A stretch of 64,000 bases of DNA from Marinicella pacifica (GTDB taxonomy: Bacteria; Pseudomonadota; Gammaproteobacteria; Xanthomonadales; Marinicellaceae): contig NZ_BMEO01000011.1 in the NCBI RefSeq assembly GCF_014636635.1, positions 21,872 to 85,871 of the forward strand, read 5' to 3'. Below the pieces are notes generated by a model. The model made no database searches and was not told the origin of the DNA. It saw nothing but the letters and a program-made list of their open reading frames with translations. This document shows positions 27,573 through 37,759 of the stretch, one piece after another; within the stretch, counting starts at the first letter, position 1; every line of letters begins with the position of its first letter. The translations under genes were made by a program, and so were the position numbers.

Positions 27573-29360
27573 ATGTCACAAACATACGAAATTACAGAAC
27601 ATAAATTTGATGCCGTTGTGGTGGGTGCCGGTGGAGCCGGTTTGCGTGCCACCATGGGTTTGGCCACCAAAGGTTTAAAAACGGCTTGTGTGACAAAAGT
27701 GTTTCCAACCCGATCGCACACCGTGGCCGCCCAGGGCGGTATGAGTGCGTCTTTGGGTAATATGGGCGAAGATGACTGGCGTTGGCATATGTACGACACC
27801 ATCAAGGGCTCAGACTGGCTGGGTGATCAGGACGCTATTGAGTATATGTGTCGCGAAGCGGTTCCGGCGGTGATTGAATTGGAACATTACGGCGTGCCTT
27901 TTTCGCGCACCGAAGACGGTAAAATTTATCAACGACCGTTCGGTGGTATGACCACCAATTTCGGTAAAGGCACTGCGCAAAGAACCTGTGCCGCAGCGGA
28001 CCGCACCGGCCATGCGATTTTGCACACTTTATACCAACAGTCTCTAAAGCATGATGCCTCGTTTTTTATTGAATACTTTGCCATAGATCTGGTGATGGAA
28101 AACGGTGAATGTAAAGGGGTATTGGCCTGGAACCTTGCAGATGGCACCTTGCATTTGTTCCGCGGCAAAGCCGTGATTCTGGCTACAGGCGGCTATGGTC
28201 GCGCTTATTTTTCATGCACATCGGCGCACACCTGTACCGGTGACGGCAACGCCATGGTATTGCGTGCCGGATTACCCTTACAAGACATGGAATTCGTCCA
28301 GTTTCACCCCACCGGAATATATGGTGCGGGTTGTTTAATTACCGAAGGGGTGCGCGGTGAAGGTGGTTTCTTAACCAACTCCGAAGGCGAGCGCTTTATG
28401 GAGCGCTATGCCCCAAATGCCAAAGACCTGGCTTCTCGTGATGTGGTGTCACGATCCATGACCATCGAAATCCGTGAAGGTCGCGGTGTCGGACCGAATA
28501 AAGACCATATAAATCTCCATTTGGATCATCTCGGGGCTGACGTGATTCACAATCGATTACCGGGCATTGCCGACTCGGCTGAGATTTTTGCCGGTGTCGA
28601 TGTGTCTAAAGAACCGATTCCTGTGTTGCCGACGGTTCACTATAACATGGGCGGTATTCCAACCAACTACCATGGTGAAGTGGTGCATAAAAAAGACGGC
28701 AATCCCGATGAAGTGGTACCCGGTTTATATGCCATCGGTGAAGCGGCCTGTGTCTCTGTGCATGGTGCCAATCGGCTGGGTTCTAATTCTTTACTGGACT
28801 TAATTGTGTTCGGACGGGCGGTGGCGAACCGTTGTTCCGAAACCATCAAACCCGGTGAATCACACAGCGAATTACCCAAAGATGCACTCGATAAATCGCT
28901 GAATGATTTTGATAAAACCAGACACGCTAAGGGTGCGATTCGCACCGCTGAACTGCGTCTTGAAATGCAAAAAGTCATGCAGGACAACGCCGCAGTTTTC
29001 AGAACCGGCGAGGTGCTACAGGAAGGTTGTGATAAAATCACCGCCACCGCCGCTAAAATAAATGATATTCATGTGTCTGACCGTTCCATGGTGTGGAACA
29101 GTGATTTGGTGGAGTCTCTGGAGTTGCGTAATTTAATGAGTCAGGCAGTGGTCACCATGTTTTCTGCAGAAAACCGCAAAGAATCACGCGGCGCCCATGC
29201 ACGTGAAGATTTCCCGGACCGCAATGATGAGGAATGGATGAAGCACACCTTGGCTTATACGGATACCGACAACAAGGTTCATTTTGATTACCGTCCGGTG
29301 CACATGCACACCTTAACCGATGAGTGTGAAGTGATTGCTCCCCAGAAACGCGTTTATTAG
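27573..29360 (+). CDS. sdhA: Succinate dehydrogenase flavoprotein subunit
   Basis: Catalytic FAD subunit oxidising succinate to fumarate on the cytoplasmic face of the membrane. The 595-residue protein shows the FAD loop [17 protein letters not shown], the covalent-FAD His in [19 protein letters not shown] (about residue 46), the catalytic stretch [21 protein letters not shown] with GEGG and Arg, and [20 protein letters not shown]. The C-terminus ends [10 protein letters not shown], with the usual Arg-X-Tyr. It follows sdhD by 3 bases. Covalent FAD attachment fits the presence of sdhE in the same operon. Confidence 0.98.
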   Translation: MSQTYEITEHKFDAVVVGAGGAGLRATMGLATKGLKTACVTKVFPTRSHTVAAQGGMSASLGNMGEDDWRWHMYDTIKGSDWLGDQDAIEYMCREAVPAVIELEHYGVPFSRTEDGKIYQRPFGGMTTNFGKGTAQRTCAAADRTGHAILHTLYQQSLKHDASFFIEYFAIDLVMENGECKGVLAWNLADGTLHLFRGKAVILATGGYGRAYFSCTSAHTCTGDGNAMVLRAGLPLQDMEFVQFHPTGIYGAGCLITEGVRGEGGFLTNSEGERFMERYAPNAKDLASRDVVSRSMTIEIREGRGVGPNKDHINLHLDHLGADVIHNRLPGIADSAEIFAGVDVSKEPIPVLPTVHYNMGGIPTNYHGEVVHKKDGNPDEVVPGLYAIGEAACVSVHGANRLGSNSLLDLIVFGRAVANRCSETIKPGESHSELPKDALDKSLNDFDKTRHAKGAIRTAELRLEMQKVMQDNAAVFRTGEVLQEGCDKITATAAKINDIHVSDRSMVWNSDLVESLELRNLMSQAVVTMFSAENRKESRGAHAREDFPDRNDEEWMKHTLAYTDTDNKVHFDYRPVHMHTLTDECEVIAPQKRVY

Positions 29361-29369
29361 AGGTTTATC

Positions 29370-30158
29370 ATGGCTGAGTTTAGCTTACCTAAAAATTCTA
29401 AAATCAACAAAGGCACCCATTATCCGTTGTCACAAAAAGGCGGCGATGTCAGTACTTTTAAAGTTTATCGGTGGTCGCCGGATGAGGGTAAAAACCCGCG
29501 TACGGACACCTACGAGGTGAATCTGGACAATTGTGGTCCGATGGTGCTGGATGCTTTGATTAAAATTAAGGACGAAGTGGACTCTACCTTAACGTTTCGG
29601 CGCTCCTGTCGTGAAGGTATTTGCGGTTCTTGTGCGATGAACATTAATGGCACCAACACCCTGGCTTGTACCACTTCTATCAAAGCCATCAAAGGCAAGG
29701 AGGTTTCCATTTACCCCTTACCGCACATGGAAGTGGTCAAAGATCTGGTGCCAGATCTGAGTCACTTTTACGCCCAATACGCGTCCATTAAACCCTGGTT
29801 ACAGACCGATTCGGTGCCATTGCCTGATAAGGAGCGATTGCAGTCGATTGAAGATCGCGAAAAACTTGACGGGCTTTATGAGTGCATTTTATGTGCCTGT
29901 TGCACCACGTCTTGCCCCAGTTACTGGTGGAACGGTGACCGCTATCTGGGACCTGCGGTGTTACTGCAATCCTATCGCTGGTTGGCAGATTCACGGGATG
30001 AACACACCGGTGAACGCCTGGATGATTTAGAAGACCCGTTTAAATTGTACCGTTGTCACACCATCATGAATTGCACCAGCACCTGTCCCAAAGGGTTGAA
30101 CCCGGGTAAAGCTATTGCTGAAATTAAGAAAATGATTGCCGAGCGTCACGCCCTGTAA
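29370..30158 (+). CDS. sdhB: Succinate dehydrogenase iron-sulfur subunit
   Basis: Carries electrons from FAD to quinone through three Fe-S clusters. The 262-residue protein has the [2Fe-2S] motif [22 protein letters not shown] (near 75, in segments). The two cysteine groups for the [4Fe-4S] and [3Fe-4S] clusters follow: [16 protein letters not shown] (about 172-187) and [17 protein letters not shown] (about 230-246). The N-terminus is slightly longer than in E. coli SdhB (238). It starts 9 bases after sdhA, with AGAGG upstream. Confidence 0.98.
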   Translation: MAEFSLPKNSKINKGTHYPLSQKGGDVSTFKVYRWSPDEGKNPRTDTYEVNLDNCGPMVLDALIKIKDEVDSTLTFRRSCREGICGSCAMNINGTNTLACTTSIKAIKGKEVSIYPLPHMEVVKDLVPDLSHFYAQYASIKPWLQTDSVPLPDKERLQSIEDREKLDGLYECILCACCTTSCPSYWWNGDRYLGPAVLLQSYRWLADSRDEHTGERLDDLEDPFKLYRCHTIMNCTSTCPKGLNPGKAIAEIKKMIAERHAL

Positions 30159-30160
30159 CC

Positions 30161-30424
30161 ATGGAGACAGCGAACCATGATCGCATTGGTTATTTTCGCT
30201 GGCGTTGCCGACGGGGCATGAAAGAACTTGATTTTGTGCTCAATGGCTTCTTGGATCAATGTTGGAATGGGTTAAACACAGAGGATAAAAAGTTGCTGGA
30301 TGAGTTGTTAGAAGAGCAAGACATGCAGTTGTGGTACTGGATGAGTGGTCAGCAACAACCGCAAGACCCTGACATCAACGCGCTGGTGAAACAAATCTGT
30401 GCCGCCGGTTACCATCAAAAATAA
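30161..30424 (+). CDS. sdhE: FAD assembly factor SdhE
   Basis: SdhE (YgfY, SDHAF2 homologue) promotes covalent flavin attachment to SdhA. The 87-residue protein contains the hallmark RRGMKELDFVLNGFLD (about 17-32), whose RGMKE core contacts the flavoprotein. The rest is the expected five-helix bundle, with a Trp-rich LWYWMSG. It begins 2 bases after sdhB, directly with the enzyme genes. Confidence 0.93.
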   Translation: METANHDRIGYFRWRCRRGMKELDFVLNGFLDQCWNGLNTEDKKLLDELLEEQDMQLWYWMSGQQQPQDPDINALVKQICAAGYHQK

Positions 30425-30803
30425 TCAGTGGATTGACGGTTTGTGGCTGAGCCAGTGGTTGCTGCTTTTTGTGTTTGTGAACGGCTGCTTATTTGTGACC
30501 TGGCCATGGTCGCTATTCAGTCTTCTGATTCTGCCGTTTATCCTGTGCAATCAAAGAACAATCAGTCAAAATAAAAACCGTGAGATATATGTTAACAAGC
30601 AATCGCAATGGTTTTGTCGACTGGCTGAGGATGTGATGGCGTGTCGTGTAGGGGATTACTGGCACATGGGCGGATGGCTCTGGTTGCGACTTGAAAGCGA
30701 CCGTTTTCAACACCATTGTTTAATCATCAAAAATCGAATGGGCGGGGTCGGATACGCACAACTTTTAATCGCAGTGAATCAAAATGAGCAAAAAACAGAA
30801 TAA
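30399..30803 (+). CDS. ygfX: YgfX/CptA-like inner membrane protein
   Basis: A 134-residue protein with two adjacent transmembrane helices (about 16-50), followed by a Trp-rich soluble part ([26 protein letters not shown]). Length, topology and position right after sdhE match E. coli YgfX (135 residues), described as a toxin-like partner of YgfY; that role is debated. The GTG start at 30399 overlaps sdhE by 26 bases; no later good start exists before the membrane segment. Its end overlaps ispG by 20 bases. Confidence 0.68.
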   Translation: MPPVTIKNNQWIDGLWLSQWLLLFVFVNGCLFVTWPWSLFSLLILPFILCNQRTISQNKNREIYVNKQSQWFCRLAEDVMACRVGDYWHMGGWLWLRLESDRFQHHCLIIKNRMGGVGYAQLLIAVNQNEQKTE

Positions 30804-31992
30804 ACGTTATACCGTGGCTGTGGGGGATGTGACGGTGGGTTCTGATCACCCGGTGGTGGTGCAGTCCATGACCAACACCGATACCGCCGATGCCAAATCC
30901 ACTGCCCGGCAGATTTATGAATTACACCAGGCCGGTTCACAAATTGTGCGCATTACCGTTAATAATGAATCGTCTGCCGCTGCCGTGCCGGAGATTATTG
31001 ACCGTCTGGCCGCCGCTCAATGTCATGTTCCGGTGGTGGGTGATTTTCATTATAATGGCCACCGTTTACTACAGGATTATCCTAAGTGTGCCGAAAAACT
31101 GGCCAAATTCCGAATAAACCCGGGTAATGTGGGTTTTGGGAAAAAGAAAGATCAGCAGTTTGCCGAAATCATTGAAATTGCTAAGAATTTAGATAAGCCG
31201 GTTCGTATCGGTGGAAACTGGGGCAGCTTAGATCAAAAACTGATGGCAAAAATGATGGATGACAATGCCCGTCAGGCCGAACCGCTTGATAGTCAGTCTT
31301 TGATTGAAAAAGCATTAATAGAGTCTGTGTTATCGAGTGCACGGCAAGCCGAAGAACTGGGTTTACCGGCGGATAAAATTATCATCAGCTGTAAAGTCAG
31401 CGCCGTACAATCTCTGATTCGAATCTATCAACAACTGCAGGAATTATGTTTATACCCGCTCCATTTGGGCCTCACCGAAGCCGGCATGGGGTACAAAGGC
31501 GTGGTCGCTTCAACCGCGGCCTTGTCGGTTCTGTTGCAGCAAGGTATCGGTGACACCATTCGGGTTTCATTAACTCCGGAACCGGGCCAGGCGCGTACCG
31601 ATGAGGTCAAAATTGCGCAGCAAATCTTACAAAGTCTGGATTTACAATCCTTTAAACCCGAAGTCACCGCCTGTCCCGGCTGTGGCCGCACCACCAGTGA
31701 GTTTTTCCAGGTCTTGGCGCAACAAGTCAGTCAGCACATGGATAAAAAAATGCCCGAATGGCGCTTAACCCGACCCGGCGTCAAAGACATGAATGTGGCG
31801 GTGATGGGTTGCGTGGTCAACGGCCCCGGTGAGTCGAAACACGCCGATATCGGTATATCTTTACCCGGCACCGGCGAAGCGCCCACCGCCCCGGTGTTTA
31901 TTCGGGGTCAAAAAACCCACACCTTAAAAGGTGACAACATCGGTGAACAATTTATTGCCTTGTTAGAGGAATTTGTTGAAAACCATTACTGA
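30784..31992 (+). CDS. ispG: 4-hydroxy-3-methylbut-2-enyl diphosphate synthase
   Basis: IspG (GcpE) reductively converts MEcPP to HMBPP with a [4Fe-4S] cluster in the non-mevalonate isoprenoid pathway. The 402-residue protein shows [19 protein letters not shown] near the N-terminus and [14 protein letters not shown]. Cluster cysteines are in [13 protein letters not shown] and [17 protein letters not shown]. It overlaps ygfX by 20 bases, so it belongs to the long sdh transcript. Isoprenoids feed ubiquinone side chains made by the nearby ubi genes. Confidence 0.97.
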   Translation: MSKKQNKRYTVAVGDVTVGSDHPVVVQSMTNTDTADAKSTARQIYELHQAGSQIVRITVNNESSAAAVPEIIDRLAAAQCHVPVVGDFHYNGHRLLQDYPKCAEKLAKFRINPGNVGFGKKKDQQFAEIIEIAKNLDKPVRIGGNWGSLDQKLMAKMMDDNARQAEPLDSQSLIEKALIESVLSSARQAEELGLPADKIIISCKVSAVQSLIRIYQQLQELCLYPLHLGLTEAGMGYKGVVASTAALSVLLQQGIGDTIRVSLTPEPGQARTDEVKIAQQILQSLDLQSFKPEVTACPGCGRTTSEFFQVLAQQVSQHMDKKMPEWRLTRPGVKDMNVAVMGCVVNGPGESKHADIGISLPGTGEAPTAPVFIRGQKTHTLKGDNIGEQFIALLEEFVENHY

Positions 31993-32288
31993 TCAGAGGA
32001 CAGGGAGTAAGAGGACATAGGACAGAGGACAGTGTATTTTACTTCTTGACATTTTGAGGCGACAACTGTTCTGACACAGGGGTTGTTAACCACAAAGTTC
32101 GCAGAGATTTTCACAAAGGGCACGGAGTAATTCATTCATTATTATTTCCTTAGTGAACTTTGTGTGTTCTCCGAGCTCTCTATGGTTGAATTTTAGTTTG
32201 ACAAGGTAAGAATACACGTAAAGATACGGGCTAACAGGCCCGCGGGATTTTTATAGGACGCTGGATACCGGACTGCGCCGGTATAAAT
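31993..32288. repeat. Intergenic repeat with near-inverted CACAAAG ends
   Basis: No gene seen. Short AGGACA repeats occur at 31997-32030. Between about 32089 and 32186 the sequence begins AACCACAAAGTTCGCAGAGA and ends with CTTTGTGTGTTCTCCGAG...TCTATGGTTG. The two ends are approximate inverted repeats of the CACAGAG kind found scattered in many genomes. Hairpins CGGGC-taacag-GCCCG (about 32227-32242) and ATACCGG-actgcg-CCGGTAT (about 32265-32284) may end ispG and ubiB transcripts, but T-runs are weak. Confidence 0.5.
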
Positions 32289-33929
32289 TTATTTTCTGAA
32301 GGCGCGGTAGGCTAAATAGAGGGTTAGGGCGCCACTGATCATAACTGAATTGGCGATACCCGGCAACCAGCTTGTCTGTTCTCCATCCAATGCATATAAC
32401 ACGGCCGTTGCGGTGAGGCCACCAGCAGTCAAAATGCTGAACTTTAATTGTTGTTGAGTCTGTTGTTTTTGCCGGCGGCGTTCGGCCTGTTCCAGTTTTA
32501 AATGACGGGGCAGGGGTTTGACCTGCTGGCTGAGCAACTGATGCACCAGCATCGGGGTTTCGGCGGCTTGCTCAATCCATTTGGGCAAATTTTCTTTAAC
32601 TTTATCCAGGGCATTTTGTGGACCGTAGTGTTGCCGCATAATGTCTCTGAGAATCGGCTCAGAGGTTTGCCAGACATCTAATTGCGAATAGAGCTGACGC
32701 CCCAGGCCTTCGATGTTGAGTAATGTTTTTTGTAATAAAATTAATTCCGGCTGAATAATCAGCTTAAAACGTTTGGCCATCTGAAAGGTTTTCAGCATCA
32801 CTTCACCAAAGGATATTTCCTCAATGGGTCGGGCCAGATAGGGCTCGCAAATGGTGCGGGTGGCGGCTTCTAAATCATCTAAATTGGTGTCAGCCGGTAC
32901 CCAGCCGGACTCAATATGCAGTTCGGCGATGCGGCGATAATCTTGTTCAAAAAAAGCCATAAAATTATTCGCCAAATCTACCCGGTGGCCTTTGGGTAAT
33001 GAACCGCAAATACCGAAATCCAGCAACATGATTTGCGGATCATCGGGATTTTCCGGATTGATAAATATATTGCCCGGGTGCATATCGGCATGAAAAAAAT
33101 TATCTCTGAAAACCTGGGTATAGAAAATTTTGATGCCTTTTTCAGCCAGCCGTTGACGGTTAATACCGGCGGCATCCAAAGCCGCAAAATCCTTGATGGA
33201 AATACCCTTGATACGTTCCTGTACCATGACTTTTTGTTTGCTGTAGTCCCAGTAGATTTTCGGGATATAAAGGTGTTGAGAGTGGCGGAAATTTTTTCTC
33301 AGCAGTGAACAATTGGCCGCTTCACGTTGTAAATCCAGTTCGTCATATATGGTTTTTTCGAATTCATCGACAATTTCCCGGGGATTGACCTGAACCCCGG
33401 CTTTCAGGTGCCGACCGGCCAGTTCAGCGAGGGTGTGCATCAGTTGTACATCACGTTTGATTTTTTTCTCGATGCCGGGCCTGAGAATTTTAATCACCAC
33501 GTCATCACCGGTTTTCAGGGTGGCGGCGTGTACTTGAGCTATCGAGGCTGAGGCCAGCGGCTGCTCTTCGACTTCAGCAAAATGACTGCGTAAATCAGCG
33601 TCCAGCTGATCTTGTACAACCGTTTTGGCTTGATGCCAGGAGATGGGTTCGACATCGTCCTGTAGTTTTCCCAACGCCAGTGCGATATCCGCGGGAATTA
33701 AATCGGGTCGGGTGGATAAAGTTTGCCCGAGCTTAATAAAAATGGGGCCCAATTCTTCAAGTGCCAAACGCAAGCGTTCACCCGGAGGCATACTTTTGAC
33801 GCCTTTTTTACCGAAAGGCGCGAGTACATTCACCAGGTTAAAAAAACCAAAGCGACCATTATTCACCAAAGAGGGAATGCGATAAGCCGCTAACGTGTGG
33901 CTTATTTTAAGCAAACGGAAAAATTTCAT
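32289..33929 (-). CDS. ubiB: UbiB-type atypical kinase for ubiquinone synthesis
   Basis: Membrane-bound protein-kinase-like ATPase required for ubiquinone assembly. The 546-residue protein has the KxGQ-type motif FIKLGQTLSTRPDLIP (about 65-80), the Ala-rich loop PLASASIAQVHAA, the invariant lysine in VVIKILRPGI, HADMHPGNIFI and LLDFGICG. Two C-terminal hydrophobic segments (about 495-540) form the membrane anchor. It overlaps ubiJ by 4 bases in the usual ubiE-ubiJ-ubiB order. Confidence 0.97.
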   Translation of the reverse strand: MKFFRLLKISHTLAAYRIPSLVNNGRFGFFNLVNVLAPFGKKGVKSMPPGERLRLALEELGPIFIKLGQTLSTRPDLIPADIALALGKLQDDVEPISWHQAKTVVQDQLDADLRSHFAEVEEQPLASASIAQVHAATLKTGDDVVIKILRPGIEKKIKRDVQLMHTLAELAGRHLKAGVQVNPREIVDEFEKTIYDELDLQREAANCSLLRKNFRHSQHLYIPKIYWDYSKQKVMVQERIKGISIKDFAALDAAGINRQRLAEKGIKIFYTQVFRDNFFHADMHPGNIFINPENPDDPQIMLLDFGICGSLPKGHRVDLANNFMAFFEQDYRRIAELHIESGWVPADTNLDDLEAATRTICEPYLARPIEEISFGEVMLKTFQMAKRFKLIIQPELILLQKTLLNIEGLGRQLYSQLDVWQTSEPILRDIMRQHYGPQNALDKVKENLPKWIEQAAETPMLVHQLLSQQVKPLPRHLKLEQAERRRQKQQTQQQLKFSILTAGGLTATAVLYALDGEQTSWLPGIANSVMISGALTLYLAYRAFRK

Positions 33930-34522
33930 GCGTCCTGATTCATGCGGGTTTTGATGCGACGCTCCAGACGCACCACATCGGCCTGTAGGTCATCGACGTC
34001 ATCCAAAAATTGTTCCATCTCAGCAGCTGCAATCAGGCTGCGATCTTCATGCACCAAAAAGTCGTGGAGATTACGTTTCAGGCTGTTGCTTAATTGCTGT
34101 CCTTGTTGTCGTAATTTTTGTAAACCTTGCGACAGGTGATATCCGGCGGTGTCTCCGAACAGATCACACAGGGCTTCTTCGTGATCGGGTTCCAGGTTTT
34201 TTAAAAAATCAGCGATAAATTGTCCCAGGCCGGCGTCACCTTTTATTTGCACCTGATCCAGGCCGGCGATGTGCTGGTTGCTGGCCATCGCAAACAATGC
34301 GGTCGGCTTGCCGGTGATGGTGGTGTCGGCTTCAATGTCGCCGGCACCGGTGACTTCTATGCCATTATCCACAATATGCAGGTGCAAACGCGGTCCTATC
34401 GGTTGGATGTCAAGGGCAATGCGCTTACCGATGTGCGGCTTTAAGGTTTTCAACGCTTTTTGATCATATTGAATGGCGCGGTTGATGGCTTTGTCCAGCA
34501 ACAGAGCAGTGGGTGATTTCAT
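33926..34522 (-). CDS. ubiJ: Ubiquinone biosynthesis accessory factor UbiJ (SCP2 domain)
   Basis: UbiJ binds lipids through an SCP2-type domain and organises the soluble Ubi metabolon with UbiK. The 198-residue protein has an SCP2-like region (about 25-110, RIALDIQPIGPRLHLHIVDNG and ALFAMASNQHIAGL) and a charged coiled-coil C-terminus (about 150-195). Length matches E. coli UbiJ (201). Its place between ubiE and ubiB, with 4-base overlaps on both sides, confirms identity. Confidence 0.92.
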   Translation of the reverse strand: MKSPTALLLDKAINRAIQYDQKALKTLKPHIGKRIALDIQPIGPRLHLHIVDNGIEVTGAGDIEADTTITGKPTALFAMASNQHIAGLDQVQIKGDAGLGQFIADFLKNLEPDHEEALCDLFGDTAGYHLSQGLQKLRQQGQQLSNSLKRNLHDFLVHEDRSLIAAAEMEQFLDDVDDLQADVVRLERRIKTRMNQDA

Positions 34523-35265
34523 AGTTTAAATCCAGTGTGAATCGCGACAATGCCGGCGGTTAAATTCTGATATCGACACATGTCCAGACCGGCTTGTTCA
34601 AACATGGCTTTGAGCTGTTCCTGATCGGGGTGCTTTTCGATGGATTCGACCAGATACTGATAAGAATCCCGGTCACCGGTGACCCGATGCCCGATTTCAG
34701 GCAGCAGTTTAAAAGAATACAATTCATACAGTTTCTTTAAAAACGGCTGGTTAACTTTGGAAAATTCCAGTACCAGCGCTTTGCCGCCGGGTTTTAACAC
34801 CCTGTACATTTCATTGAGGGCTTGTTGCTTGTCGGTTACATTACGCAGTCCAAAGGCCATGGTGATGGCATCAAAGTGGTTGTCGTCATAAGGCAATTGT
34901 TCCGCGTTCATCTGCCGGCAACAGAAACGACCATAAAATCCGGCGTCTATCAGGCGGGCTTCACCGACATCCAACATCGCCTGGTTAATGTCGCCCAGCA
35001 CCACATGGCCTTCTGTGCCCACTTTTGGTATGAGTAATTTTGCGATGTCGCCGGTACCACCGGCCAGATCCAGTACCCTGTGATTTTTTTGAATGCCTGA
35101 CGTGGCCACAAAATGCCGTTTCCACAAGCGGTGAATACCACCTGACATCAGATCATTCATTAAATCATAACGGCTTGCTACCGAAGTGAACACTTTTTCA
35201 ACCAGGTGCTGTTTGTCATCTTTGGCCACCCGTCGAAAACCAAAGTCAGTGGTTTCATGCGTCAT
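34519..35265 (-). CDS. ubiE: Ubiquinone/menaquinone C-methyltransferase
   Basis: Methylates the benzoquinone ring (2-polyprenyl-6-methoxy-benzoquinol) using SAM. The 248-residue protein starts with TTDFGFRRVAKDDKQHLVEKVF, typical of UbiE. It shows RYDLMNDLMSGGIHRLWKRHF, motif I VLDLAGGTGDIAKLL, and ITMAFGLRNVTDKQQALNEMYRVLKPGG. It overlaps the upstream dehydrogenase by 11 bases. Confidence 0.97.
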   Translation of the reverse strand: MTHETTDFGFRRVAKDDKQHLVEKVFTSVASRYDLMNDLMSGGIHRLWKRHFVATSGIQKNHRVLDLAGGTGDIAKLLIPKVGTEGHVVLGDINQAMLDVGEARLIDAGFYGRFCCRQMNAEQLPYDDNHFDAITMAFGLRNVTDKQQALNEMYRVLKPGGKALVLEFSKVNQPFLKKLYELYSFKLLPEIGHRVTGDRDSYQYLVESIEKHPDQEQLKAMFEQAGLDMCRYQNLTAGIVAIHTGFKL

Positions 35266-36172
35266 TGTCTGACTCCCTCGGCAAATCTTCGTGATTAAGT
35301 TCGCAGCGTTTTAAACGTATCAAAGCGGAAATGTCTTCATCGCCATAACCGGCTTCTGACAGGCGTTTGTAATCTTCAATACTGGCCTGAACCAGAGGCA
35401 ATGATGCATCCATTGTGTTAAGCGTGGACTGACAGATGTGCAGGTCTTTGAGCAATAAGTCGAGTTTAAACCCAATATTAAATTCATCTTTAATCATGGT
35501 TTGTCCGCGATTTTCCAAAAACCAGTTTCCGGCGGCCCCGGCACTCAGCACCTCCACCACTTTCTTGACATCCAGCTTGCATTGTTCGGCCATGGCCAGA
35601 GAAGAGCACACCGCTTGCGCCACACCGGCAACCATTACCTGGTTCACCGCTTTGGTGGCCTGTCCCTGGCCGACTTTGCCCATGTGGGTAATTTGACTGC
35701 CAATGGCCGAGAAAATATCTGCAGCCCGTTTGTAGGTTTGACGGTCGCCACCCACCATAATGGATAAAGAGCCTTTTTTGGCACCTTCAACCCCTCCGGA
35801 TACCGGCGCGTCTAAAAAAACGATGCCGTTGGCGGCCAAATCATCACTGATGGATTGAGCGGTTTGGGGCGACACGGTGGAGCAATCAATGACCACAGAA
35901 CCGGGCTTCATATGTGGAATAAGGTTGCTGATAATGGCCTTTAAGTCGTTGTCTGCAGAGACACAAGTCAGTACACAATCAGCGGTACCAAACAAAACGG
36001 CGTCATTCTCAAAAGACGTCAGATTCAATTCTTTTTCCATGGCCTGGGCTTTGCCCCGGGTGCGGTTTTTAACGCCCAGCAGAAGATTTTGTTTATGCAG
36101 GTTACGCGCCATGGGCCGTCCCATGGCACCCAGACCATAGACCACGACCTGGTTGAGTTTATCAAGTGACAT
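35255..36172 (-). CDS. 3-hydroxyisobutyrate dehydrogenase-family NAD(P)-dependent oxidoreductase
   Basis: A 305-residue beta-hydroxyacid dehydrogenase. It has Rossmann motif YGLGAMGRPMARNL (about 12-25), the substrate loop FLDAPVSGGVEGAKKGSLSIMVGG (about 125-148) and catalytic lysine in GQGQATKAVNQVM (about residue 175). Family members reduce tartronate semialdehyde or oxidise 3-hydroxyisobutyrate. The substrate is not determinable, although an mmsA of the valine/methylmalonate pathway occurs elsewhere in the window. It overlaps ubiE by 11 bases, so it leads the ubi operon; a functional link is not evident. Confidence 0.85.
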   Translation of the reverse strand: MSLDKLNQVVVYGLGAMGRPMARNLHKQNLLLGVKNRTRGKAQAMEKELNLTSFENDAVLFGTADCVLTCVSADNDLKAIISNLIPHMKPGSVVIDCSTVSPQTAQSISDDLAANGIVFLDAPVSGGVEGAKKGSLSIMVGGDRQTYKRAADIFSAIGSQITHMGKVGQGQATKAVNQVMVAGVAQAVCSSLAMAEQCKLDVKKVVEVLSAGAAGNWFLENRGQTMIKDEFNIGFKLDLLLKDLHICQSTLNTMDASLPLVQASIEDYKRLSEAGYGDEDISALIRLKRCELNHEDLPRESDNDA

Positions 36173-36268
36173 TGATAATCGGTATCCGTTAATTAAAGAG
36201 GGGTTATTATAACCGATAGACCAAGAGATTTAAGGTTTTCACGTCCTTGTGATGATTTGGGTCAAGCT

Positions 36269-36910
36269 TTAGCCTTGAACAGCGGTGATGTATAGTTCAA
36301 CCCGCCGATTTTGAGCCCGTCCGGCGGCGCTGTTATTGTCCGCAATCGGTTGGCCTTCACCCATGCCGATAACACTTAAGCGGTTGCCCGGAATACCGCG
36401 GTTTTCAAGATAAGAAGCCACGCTGTTGGCGCGACGTTGGGATAAGGTCATGTTGTACTCATCGTTGCCGGTGGAGTCAGTGTGACCAATCACATCCAAT
36501 TGGGTGTCTTTATATTTATAGAGCACTTTGCCGACAGAATCTAAGGTGTCATAAAATTCGTTTTTAATCAGGTATTCATCGGTGTTAAAAGTGATGTTGC
36601 TGGGCATAATCAGTTGAATCTGATCGCCTTCGCGCACCACGCGTACACCGGTGCCTTCAAGTTCCTCGCGCAGTTCTTTTTCCTGATGGTCCATATAAGC
36701 ACCCACCCCGGCACCAATGGCCGCACAGCCGGCAGCGGCATTGCGGGCTGATGTGGAATTACGGGTGGCACCGATTAAGCCGCACACAACCGCTCCGGCG
36801 GCACTGTATTTAACACTTTTGCGAACTTTTTCTTCGCCAGTGTAGGGATCGGTGGTGGTGCAAGCGCTTAAAATTGTTATGAGTGTAATAGTTATGATTG
36901 TTTTTAACAT
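36269..36910 (-). CDS. OmpA-family outer membrane lipoprotein (YiaD-like)
   Basis: A 213-residue lipoprotein with lipobox LSAC (Cys17). A glycine-zipper-like region (about 32-75, AGAVVCGLIGATR, AAGCAAIGAGVGAYMD) and a C-terminal OmpA peptidoglycan-binding domain (about 100-210) follow. The latter has LDVIGHTDSTGNDEYNMTLSQRRANSVASYL and GMGEGQPIADNNSAAGRAQNRRVELYI, including the diaminopimelate-binding Asp and Arg. It likely tethers the outer membrane to the cell wall. It is a single gene with 96 bases upstream of the next ORF; the 115-base gap to its right has no gene. Confidence 0.9.
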   Translation of the reverse strand: MLKTIITITLITILSACTTTDPYTGEEKVRKSVKYSAAGAVVCGLIGATRNSTSARNAAAGCAAIGAGVGAYMDHQEKELREELEGTGVRVVREGDQIQLIMPSNITFNTDEYLIKNEFYDTLDSVGKVLYKYKDTQLDVIGHTDSTGNDEYNMTLSQRRANSVASYLENRGIPGNRLSVIGMGEGQPIADNNSAAGRAQNRRVELYITAVQG

Positions 36911-37025
36911 TAAAAACTCCTTTGGATTATTGGGTGAGTATCTAATGTAAACTTTGGCGATTAAAATGACGTTAAAAATACCGTAAAAAGAACGAAAACC
37001 CGGACATAAAAGACTTATGTCTTAG

Positions 37026-37757
37026 TCACATCTGATCAGAATGGATATCTGCCTGTCTTTGTACCTTTAAAAGTGGGCGTATTTCACTCAAAGGGATACC
37101 CAGTGAGTATTTTAAGTAAAAGTACTTTTGAAACAGGTCTTCTTCGGTAATCAGTGTGGTGTTGAATTGTGCCTGGTATTCATCCCGTTTGATCGAGGTC
37201 CATTCTGTGGCATCCACCCGCGCATGGGGGTCCTGATAAGTCACTTCTTCGATTAAATCAGGGTCAAATTTTAAGTCTGTATCGGTGGGATAGCGTAAAT
37301 AATAGCGTCCGCTGTCATCCAATAAGACCTGAATCTGACAAAATGGTTTAAAACCATGGTATTCGTTGTCGTTAAGAGGGCTTTGTTTTAAAAACACCAA
37401 AAACCGCTGACCTTCGTTTTCACGGTCGGGATAATAGCATTGATGATCCTCAAAACCATTGGCGCTAACAATCAGTAAATCGTTCTTATTGACGCCTTTA
37501 TACGGAACCCGGACGGTCAGAAAAGCCTGACCCTTGGCATTGAGGTCACGGGTTTTTTGGTAGTCAATATTCACCACCTGTGCCACCGCCACCACATCGG
37601 CCCATTGCGCGGCCTGTTGCAGTGAAGTGAATTGGATTGGTTCAGGCATGTTGTAATCAAACTGAAAATCCTGATTAGATTCCGGTAATAAATTCTGGCC
37701 ACTGAGCACGTGGCTAAACAGTAATGTGGTGATAAATATAATGGTGCGCTTTTGCAT
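37026..37757 (-). CDS. Exported protein of unknown function
   Basis: I do not recognise this 243-residue protein. A signal peptide (about 1-20, TIIFITTLLFSHVLSGQ) is followed by a compact region (about 40-170) with SLQQAAQWADVVAVAQVVNI, FLTVRVPYKGVNKNDLLIVSANG and RFLVFLKQSP. This strand pattern resembles small beta-rich domains that appear as conserved unknowns in exported proteins. Two cysteines (CYYPDREN, FCQIQVL) could form a disulfide. It starts 2 bases after psd, so it is the last gene of a SCO-psd operon. Confidence 0.65.
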   Translation of the reverse strand: MQKRTIIFITTLLFSHVLSGQNLLPESNQDFQFDYNMPEPIQFTSLQQAAQWADVVAVAQVVNIDYQKTRDLNAKGQAFLTVRVPYKGVNKNDLLIVSANGFEDHQCYYPDRENEGQRFLVFLKQSPLNDNEYHGFKPFCQIQVLLDDSGRYYLRYPTDTDLKFDPDLIEEVTYQDPHARVDATEWTSIKRDEYQAQFNTTLITEEDLFQKYFYLKYSLGIPLSEIRPLLKVQRQADIHSDQM

Positions 37758-37759
37758 GG

